A DNA stretch of 64,000 nt. It comes from Heterocephalus glaber (Eukaryota; Chordata; Mammalia; Rodentia; Bathyergidae). Position numbers and translations under genes: made by a program. The first letter of the stretch is position 1, and each line of letters starts with the position of its first letter. The notes beneath the pieces were generated by a model. It saw only the letters and a program-made list of their open reading frames with translations, searched no databases and was not told the origin of the DNA. This document shows, in pieces, positions 57,012-64,000 of the stretch. Location of the stretch: positions 6,647,034 through 6,711,033 of the forward strand of contig NW_004624742.1 in assembly GCF_000247695.1 (NCBI RefSeq). The letters are read 5' to 3'.

Positions 57012-58060
57012 CAAATATAAGTAATATAAGAGTGGCTTAATAAAACTTCTTGGCAGAAAATAATTTTTTAGCTGGATTTTGAAGAAATGGTATATATAGA
57101 TTGGTGGAAAGTAGATTATCAGGTAGTGAGAAGGGAACTTTAAAAAGGACTGAAATGACAATTGTGGAATGCAAATATTTTCCATGGGTTAGAGTATTTT
57201 AAATGAACGTAATGAAAAATAAACGATTAAGATTGTGGCATGATTAGAAATTAGAAATAAGGAGTTCTGTGAAAGTTCATTGATTAGCATTTCATGAAGA
57301 AGTGTGAAAAATTGAAGTGAGGAAGTCCAGTTAGAAGTTATTATCTTTGTGGTTTGGGTAGGGTATATTAAGAGTAAGTACAAACATTACAAGTTTTTCA
57401 TTTTTTGGTATTCAAAATAAATTTATTTGGAGATAACAGTTTGCATATGAGTTATGAGATACATCTGACTTTTTCTGTTATTACAAACTCACTGACTTCA
57501 GCTTTTTTTTGGTTACGTTTGGTTTGGAAACTTAAGTAAAAACCCAAGAAAGTTATGTTATAATTGCTGGTATTTTGAAATAAATATTTGGGCTAAATGG
57601 TAAAAGCTTGTAATGCTAAATTTTGAGTTATAACAGTGTATGTTAGTGTTCCCTAGCTTACACCTCTGTATGACTCCAGAGTTCTTGGAAATAGGCCTAC
57701 CCTGACCTGCTTATTTTGTTTTGGTACTGGTAAGCTGAAAAGCAAGGAAAAATTACATGCAAGAGGAGTAGCAGTTTGAAAAGAGTGAGGGCTAGAAGAA
57801 AAAAATCGTTCTAAATACACTGCTCCTATTAAAATGCTTTATATGGGAAAGAAGTAGAGGAGATAGAGCTGATTTCCAGTGGCTGTGACTTTTCAAAAGT
57901 CTTGTGCTATGCAGTGAATATGATAGTGCCATTAACACAAATGGAACTCTTAACTAGACACTATTAAGTGGGAGTGTTTAACCCTCTCCCTGTTCATCTT
58001 ATTTTCCAAGCTTGATTTACCAACTTTCAAGTTTTATTACCTGAGATTCTTCCAATAGCC
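57012..58060 (+). other. Intronic sequence, no feature seen
   Basis: AT-rich, nothing assignable. Confidence 0.4.
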
Positions 58061-58082
58061 TTTAAATTTTTATTGATTTCTT

Positions 58083-58107
58083 TCTTTTTTTTTGGTACCG
58101 GAGATCG
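58083..58107 (-). mobile_element. Ultra-short 5'-truncated SINE insertion
   Basis: Only GGTACCGGAGATCG, the last bases of the tRNA SINE, plus its T-run (A tail) are present. A perfect 15-bp target duplication TTTTATTGATTTCTT (58068-58082 and 58108-58122) encloses them. Confidence 0.9.
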
Positions 58108-58122
58108 TTTTATTGATTTCTT

Positions 58123-58960
58123 CTTGTCTCTTCTCTTTTAAAAATTGGATTAAAAATCTTCCTATTTTTTATGAGTCTTATTTAAACAAAATGACAAATG
58201 TTGAAAATTAAAAAATGGCAAGAGTACACTAACACTTGCAAGCAAAAGAGTGAAGTGACATGTTTTATATCAAGCAAAGGATAATTCCAAACAAAAAGGA
58301 AAACAGAACTTTTTAAATAAAAAATCAGGTCTGTTAAATAATATCAGTCTTGAATTTGTGTGACGAAGAAGCAGATAGCTTTGAAATATATACAGTATAA
58401 CTTCTTTATAGATTGATAACATCAGTATTTAAATTTTAATTTACCTTTAGAATTTTATAGATCAAGTAAAAAAATTGTCAGTAAAAGTTTTGAATAGTAA
58501 TATGTTTTACTTAAGGTATGTCAGACTTTGTTGTCACTAGAGACTACATATGTTAACATTTGTTTGATTTTCTTACTGTTTTATGTTGGCCTCAGAATTT
58601 ATATTTAAGAGGATTTTGCAGGTCAATAGTAATTTTATTGTGGTATAGTAAAACTCAATTTTAGACCCAAAACTATAGCAACTATTTGGACTATTAAAAC
58701 CCTATATCCTACCAAAACTTGAGCCTCAATTTTATACTATTTAGAAATGAACAACAGTGAGGACACGACAAATCAAAACTAATGAGCTGAATATTCAGTT
58801 GATCATGGGGGTTAAATAGCTACTTACTTGGTTTGCCATCACCCTCTCACTAGAATTATAATACGGTGATAATCTCACTTGTTGAACTCAATTCATTCCA
58901 AACTTGTGTTCAAACACTGAAACATTCTAATTGAACATATTTATCCCATAAGAAACAATG
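58123..58960 (+). other. Intronic sequence, no clear feature
   Basis: Old DNA-transposon-like text may begin near 58800. Confidence 0.35.
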
Positions 58961-58970
58961 GAAATGGAAA

Positions 58971-59055
58971 GGGCCGGGCATTTAGCTCAGTGGCTCTGCG
59001 CCTGCCTTGCAAGCACAAGGTCCTGAGTTTGATCCCCGGTATCAAAAAAAGGAAA
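58971..59055 (+). mobile_element. tRNA-derived ID-like SINE
   Basis: Sense copy. Target duplication AAATGGAAA lies at 58962-58970 and 59056-59064. Confidence 0.93.
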
Positions 59056-59356
59056 AAATGGAAAACCAAGTAATTACACTTGTACATTCATTTTCCAAGA
59101 CTTTAACAGATTTCACAATGATATGTTTAACTATTGTGGTTCTCACAGTTTTCCTCTTAGCTTTACTGCTGGTATTACTTTCTTTGGGGCCATGATTATG
59201 ATATTTTATGCAGATAAAGCGCAAAAACAATGCTGAATATTTTAACGCACTAACACTGCACGTTGTTTGGGTGAGAGATACGCTTAGACTGAAGTGTCAC
59301 TCGTTTGTGTCTGTGGAGAGATGTGACGTGGGACTCTCAGCCTTATAGGCTTTTTT

Positions 59357-59399
59357 TTTTCTTTGTACCAGGGATCAAACTTGGGACCTTGTGCTCTGG
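59357..59399 (-). mobile_element. Internally deleted tRNA-derived SINE
   Basis: It has the T-run, the B-box half (ACCAGGGATCAAACTTGGGACCTTGTGC in two parts) and the very 5' TGGCC, but the A-box region between is missing. CCTTATAGGCTTTTTT / CCATATAGGTTTTTT flanks suggest the deletion was there at insertion. Confidence 0.8.
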
Positions 59400-59419
59400 C
59401 CATATAGGTTTTTTCAAGT

Positions 59420-60770
59420 TGTTTTTTCAGTTTGACTAACAAGGAAAGTTTCAAACACTGAGCAGATATTTTTGAACTTTGCTGTTTAAGTAGTGAAAAA
59501 TTTGAGCTTGGAGCAGTTCAACAACTGAGGTATCACTGCAGTGGTTTTATTTAAAAGGCATAGAATCTCACGGATAAAACTAGAAAGGTAATCACAGAAG
59601 TAAAACTTTGGAAGGTCAAAAGCACCAAGTGTTAACTAAATGTAGAAAAAGCTTCCACTATCAGTGGGAAAGACTTAGAATTTGCTGCAGGAATCGTTGG
59701 CTATGGGAAAGATTGTCTAAAAGTCTGTATAACAAATAACATTCATGGGACCAGGAAGGGTGTCTTACCTTTAAATTTCTTCTCTTACATCCACCCAGAG
59801 AATCTGCTTGAAAACAGTAGGCATAGATTAGGTTAAGGGCATCATATCTAAAATCAGGAAAAATTGAATACAAATCTACATGTTGAACTGGAAATCATTC
59901 TCAGCCTCTCTTCTCATCCCAGTTCTGAGAGTACTGGATTGGAAAATTTATCCTCTTTACAGCTAACTGATTAGGAAAAAAGACCAATTGGCAATAAAGA
60001 TGAGGATCCATCAGGAAAATGGCCTAGATTGATCATCCTACAGTTACAACTGCCCACTAACACAAAATTTCTAAGTGACTTTAAGTGCATTTTTGAGACT
60101 AAAGAGCACCAAACACATTCAAGAATAAGCCCAATATGTAAAGGAAGGAAGAAGCATTTCAAGAAGAAAACTTTTTACAAAATGTTAGTGATATTTTTGG
60201 AAGTAAGGGGACACTGCATCTTTGAAACCAAAAATTACGCTTTAAAAAAAGCAGTACTCATGAAACAATGAAGAGCTCTTAGAAATTTAGAATATGAAAT
60301 AATAGAAGAAGGCTTGGAAATTTAGCAGGTAAAACATCTAATAGAAGAGTTGAAAGATAAACTTGAGAAAGATCTCTCACAAAGCCAGACAAAAGAGGTG
60401 CAAAGTAGAAGAAAATTAGAACACACTTGCAGGTACACCATGTAAAAATAACAGCATGAGAGAAAATGAGAGGAAAAATAGTTGAGCAAAAAACTTCAGT
60501 TTTCACAGTGAAAGTGTTCATGAGTGGTCATCATAGTGATTGAAAAGAAGAGCCACATCAAGTTACATCATTGTGAAATTTCAGACACCAGAATAAAGAG
60601 ATAGTGAAAGCTTTTGACAGTAGTGAATGTAAAAGGGATTATGAATCAACACTGGAAAGTAATTGATAATGGAATGACTTCAAAATATTGAAGGAAAGTT
60701 GTTTCCAAACTATTCATCCTATACTTTACTAAGCTGTCAAATGTGGAAGTTGGCTGTGAATATGAAACTT
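59420..60770 (+). other. Old repeat-like sequence, not assigned
   Basis: Segments such as 'gtgaaatttcagacaccagaataaagag' and 'gacttcaaaatattgaagg' resemble HAL1/L1 ORF1-derived repeats. Diverged. Confidence 0.35.
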
Positions 60771-60773
60771 TTG

Positions 60774-60871
60774 TTTTAATCTTTTTTTTTTTTTTGGTAC
60801 CGGGGATCGAACTCATGACCTTGTGCGTGCTTATGAGGCAGGTGCCACTGAGTTAAATCCCCAGCCCCTAT
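60774..60871 (-). mobile_element. tRNA-derived ID-like SINE
   Basis: Antisense copy. Target duplication GAATATGAAACTTTTG / GAGTATGAAACTTTTG lies at 60758-60773 and 60872-60887. Confidence 0.94.
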
Positions 60872-61502
60872 GAGTATGAAACTTTTGAGATTGATAGAAT
60901 ATTAACTTCAAATGTATTCTGTAAACTAAAAAAAGGAAGAATTCAGGGAATAGGGTATTATACAGGGAAAGGTAAAGAAACTTCCTAGGATGGTAGTGAA
61001 AGGACGTACAAGCAGGAGGCTGTGCGGCGGGTTTGAAGAGTAACCAGTTTGAATCTAGGTGATACGTCTTCAGAAAGAAAAGAAAAATACAAGTTGAGTG
61101 ACCCTTGTCTGAAATACCTGGAGTCAGGAATGTATTGAGGTTTTTAGATTTTGGAATATTTGAATAGACTTTATCACATGGGTTGCCCAAAAATGTTTTG
61201 GATTTTGGACCATTTTGGGTTTCAGATTTGGATTAGGGATGCCCAGGATTTTTGTTACTTAATTCATAAAGGATATTTGTAGTTCTCTTGAGTTACTTGT
61301 CTCCCTTTGATAAGAGAGTAATATTGGGTTTATAGAATGAGTTAAGAATTGCCCCTTCCTCTTCTATTTTTTTTGGAAGCATTTGAAAAGGTTTAGTATT
61401 AATTCTTCAGATACTTGGTTTAAATGTAGATTTAACCAGTGAAGCTGTCTGGTCCTGGGCTTTTTTGTTACCTGTTGAGGTTTCCTGAGCTTTTTTTGGG
61501 GT

Positions 61503-61585
61503 TTATTTTATTAGTACATGTTTGTAATTCATAGTTTACAGTCCTCTTGGGGAGTGGTTACATGTACATATTACAGGTTGGAGCC
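61503..61585 (-). mobile_element. Short L1 3' end nested in L1
   Basis: The minus strand reads 'catgtaaccactccccaag...ttacaaacatgtactaataaa', the terminal segment also seen at about 10040-10115. It is followed (on the plus strand) by a C run. Confidence 0.75.
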
Positions 61586-61965
61586 CCCCCCCCCATGTTT
61601 TCTTGGGTCAGTTTGGTAATTTGTTTTTCTGCGGATTTGTCGATTTTAACTACATTATCTCGTTTTTTGGCATATGGTTGTTTATAGTGTTTTCTTACAA
61701 GGCCAGTGAAAGTGATGCCTTTTTCATTCCTGATGGTAGTATTACAAACTTTCTTAATTTAGCTGATGGTTTGTGAGTTTTGTTGATTTCTTCAAAGAAT
61801 CAACTTTTGGTTTTATTGATTTTTTCCTTCTATTTCTTGATTCTGTATTTAATCATTTCTGCTGTAATCTTTATTTCCTTTCTTCTATTTGCCTTGGACT
61901 TAGTTTGCTTTCCCTGATTTCTAAACGTGGAATTTTAGGTTATAGATTTGAAATCTTTCTTTTTA

Positions 61966-62023
61966 TTTTATTTTATTATTTTTGGGGACTAGGGATTGAA
62001 CTTAGGACCTTGCGCTTGCGAGT
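61966..62023 (-). mobile_element. 5'-truncated tRNA-derived SINE
   Basis: The 3' half only, with a TTTTATT tail. Perfect target duplication TCTTTCTTTTTA lies at 61954-61965 and 62024-62035. Confidence 0.93.
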
Positions 62024-62253
62024 TCTTTCTTTTTAAATGTAGGCCTGTATAGCTGGAAGTTTCCATTTAAACACTGACTTTACTTCATTCTATAAGTTTT
62101 GGTATTTTTGTTTATTTTCATTAGTTTCAGTATATTTTTTAATTTCCTCTGTGATTTCTTCTTTGGCTTATTTACTTTTTAGGAGTTTGTGCTTAATTTC
62201 TACCTAATTCCCCAAATTTTCTCTGTTACTGAGTTCGTTGTTGTTCCTCTATT

Positions 62254-62336
62254 CTTTTTTTTTTTTTTGGTACCAGGGATCGAACTCAGGACCTTGTGCT
62301 TGTGGGGCAGGCACGGTGCCACTGAGCTAAATCCCC
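62254..62336 (-). mobile_element. tRNA-derived ID-like SINE inside L1
   Basis: Antisense copy. Perfect target duplication TGTTCCTCTATT lies at 62242-62253 and 62337-62348. Confidence 0.95.
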
Positions 62337-62691
62337 TGTTCCTCTATTGTAGTGTCTCCTTTTGTGTTGAATATTTTTTATTTTTATTCAATGTGGTCAG
62401 AGAACATTAATTTTATTCCTTTAAAATAAGACTTATTTTACAGCCTAACATATAATTTATACCAAAGGATATTACTTGTTAATTTGAAAAGAATATGAAT
62501 TCTTCTGTCATTCTCCAGATTTCTGTTAGGTGTAGTTAATTTGTGGGGTTGTCTTCTATTTCCATATTGATTGTCTGTTTTACTCTATCCATTACTGAAA
62601 ATGAGGTGTTAAAGTTTTCAGGTATTACTTTTGAATTTTCTTTGCCTTTTCATTTATATTTTCGGCTATTTGTTTTGTTTTCTTTTGGGTG

Positions 62692-62775
62692 TTTTTTTTT
62701 TGGTATCAGGGATCGAACTCGGGTCCTTGCGCTTGTGCATCAGGTGGCAAAACCACTGAGCTAAATCCCCAGCCC
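62692..62775 (-). mobile_element. tRNA-derived ID-like SINE inside L1
   Basis: Antisense CTG-type variant ('gcgcttgtgcatcaggtgg') with a T-run tail. Confidence 0.93.
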
Positions 62776-62790
62776 AGTGAAGTTTATATT

Positions 62791-62893
62791 AATTTTTTTT
62801 TTGTTTTTTGTTTGTTTGTTTGGTACCGGGGATCGAACTCGGTCCTTCTGTTTTTGAGGGAGGGGGTGGAACCACTGAGCTAAGTCCCCGGCC
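62791..62893 (-). mobile_element. tRNA-derived ID-like SINE inside L1
   Basis: Antisense copy with a GTTTGTTTG tail and small internal changes. Confidence 0.92.
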
Positions 62894-63085
62894 CTCCCCT
62901 GCTCTTTTGATAGGTGTATATACGTTTATAATTGCTATGTAATTTTGATTGGTTGAGCTTTTTATTATAAAATATTCTTTTTGTTTGTAGTAATAATTTT
63001 TTGTCTTAATGGCTGTTGTGTCTGAGTATAGCACTCCAGCTCTTTTGATTTCTGTTTGCATGATAGATCTTTTCTCATACTTTTA

Positions 63086-63422
63086 TGTGCCAGTTAAGCT
63101 TAACTGTCAACTGGATTGGCTTGGGAGCCACCTAGGGGATTAGTGAAGTACACTTCTGGATATGTCTGAATGGGTCATGGAATTACAGTCTTGGGTATTA
63201 TTTATGGTTTCTTGCCCCTTCCTCTCTGACACTGTTTCCCTGTTCTGCTTCCCACCTGCAGTGAACTAAGATTTGCTCACCTATGCCCTTCCACTATGAT
63301 GTTTGTATGCTGAAGCCAGCTGACTGTGGACTGAGACTCCTGAAACCATGAGGCAAATTAAACTTCATTAATTTGTGGGTGTTGGGTATTGTGTCCTAGC
63401 AACAAGAAAGCTAACTAGTACA
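63086..63422 (+). mobile_element. LTR (MaLR-like), uninterrupted
   Basis: It runs from TGTGCCAGTTAAGC to GCTAACTAGTACA and is colinear with the split LTR at 15499-16243. It is followed by 'aattggtacctgagaa', the kind of junction seen after MaLR 5' LTRs. Confidence 0.65.
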
Positions 63423-64000
63423 GAAAATTGGTACCTGAGAAATGAGGTTATTGCTCAGATTATACCTGGCCATGTGGTTTAGAAGACATTGTAATTGGCT
63501 TGTGGCAAATATTGGAACAAGTTTGGAGAAGCAGGCTGGAGAAGGCCCTAGGATGCTGTAAGCAGAGCTTGATGGTGATTCTGTTTGACTCAGAAGACCA
63601 GAATGGTGATAGGAATGGGTATAGTTAAGGCCAGGCTCCTGAAGTTTCAAATGGGGACAAGGACTCTGTTGGGAAGTGGACTAGAGGCCATTTGTGTTAC
63701 ACTCTGGCAAAAAATTTGTCTACATTTTGCCCACAGCAGGAGACTGAGATTAAGGGCAGTGGACTAATTGATCTGGTTGAGGAAATTTCAAGGTAGCCCA
63801 ACATTCCGGCTTGTGGCATGGGTACTACTAGCTGCTTTTAGCCAGGTTGATAGAATTGGGGGCAAAAAGCAGAACAGAACAATTGGAAAAACTTACATTT
63901 GGCTCAAAAGGAACCACTTGCAAAGTTGGGGCAAAAGGTAGTATGGTTGATGAAGAGAAAAGCACCATGAAAAAGAAGCCAAGTAATTTGTACAGGACAA
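63423..64000 (+). mobile_element. MaLR-like internal sequence (cut by window end)
   Basis: Colinear with 13080-13690: shared 'gagattaagggcagtgga', 'tttgtctacattttg'-type and 'agccaagtaa'-type text. No intact reading frame. Confidence 0.6.

Larger units (their letters stand above)
61260..63080 (-). mobile_element. L1 LINE (ORF2 region), antisense, interrupted
   Basis: The plus strand reads as the complement of ORF2: 'agtgaagctgtctggtcctggg', 'gccagtgaaagtgatgcc', 'gaatcaacttttggttttattg', 'attctataagttttggtat', 'gtagcactccagctc'-like text. Frames are broken. One L1 3' fragment and four SINEs interrupt it. Same orientation and partly the same ORF2 region as 1740-2870. Confidence 0.75.

Noticed and set aside
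61022..61090. Possible degraded sense SINE ('gctgtgcggcgggtttgaagagtaacc')
   Set aside because: Too few matching positions and no tail or flanking duplication.
257..62893. SINE copies as functional tRNA genes
   Set aside because: They keep A- and B-box-like sequences, but end in GGTACC plus an A tail, lack a foldable acceptor stem and have target duplications.
1..64000. CRISPR array, prokaryotic operon or phage system
   Set aside because: Direct repeats seen are SINE/LTR copies with target duplications. Composition and repeats are those of a mammalian nuclear genome.

Overview
This is vertebrate nuclear DNA from a rodent. It is AT-rich, non-coding for most of its length and packed with retroposons. 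Three SINE types point to a rodent outside the mouse/rat group: B1 monomers (7SL-derived), composite B1-dID elements (a 7SL half joined to a tRNA half), and some 45 copies of a short tRNA-derived ID-like SINE with the core GGGGATTTAGCTCAGTGG...GTTCGATCCCCGGTACC plus an A tail. No B2 or B4 elements were seen. A beaver-like or other castorimorph/squirrel-related rodent is the best guess from memory of SINE families; the species was not established.

Layout. 1-10 kb: an L1 3' end, a degraded antisense L1 (1.7-4.1 kb) carrying three SINE insertions, B1-dID and B1 copies, and LTR fragments of MaLR type. 10.6-11.6 kb: an antisense processed pseudogene of ribosomal protein RPLP0. 11.8-17 kb: MLT1/MaLR-type LTRs, one with internal sequence, and a nested stack in which a B1-dID and a tandem pair of SINEs sit inside one LTR. 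19.0-19.9 kb: a small CpG-rich pocket next to two Tc1/mariner transposase C-terminal remnants in inverted orientation. 21.8-23.2 kb: a dense SINE cluster that includes a 5S rRNA retrocopy inside a B1-dID. 24-28 kb: L2/MIR-age remnants. 31.2-33.1 kb: an old antisense L1 split by an LTR. 35.6-38.0 kb: a sense L1 3' half. 40.66-41.01 kb: a non-autonomous hAT transposon. 43.4-44.0 kb: a broken, unidentified minus-strand reading frame. 44.3-44.7 kb: a solo LTR with a clean 5-bp target duplication.

The one well-supported living gene begins in a CpG island at about 47.4-48.1 kb. Its first coding exon (47944-48041, + strand) has a strong Kozak start, an in-frame upstream stop and a consensus splice donor. 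The gene could not be named. Everything downstream to 64 kb reads as intron. It is nearly free of young SINEs until 54.9 kb and contains an 865-base assembly gap (51503-52367) beside a TTTC repeat. The window ends in another antisense L1 (61.2-63.08 kb) and a MaLR LTR with internal sequence (63.09-64 kb).

No CRISPR array, bacterial operon or intact functional RNA gene is present. The most unusual items are two 3'-truncated, tail-less small-RNA retrocopies (U2 and 5S) with target duplications, the hAT element, the inverted mariner pair, and a SINE insertion of only about 16 bp of SINE sequence with a perfect target duplication. All identifications are by eye; no database was searched.
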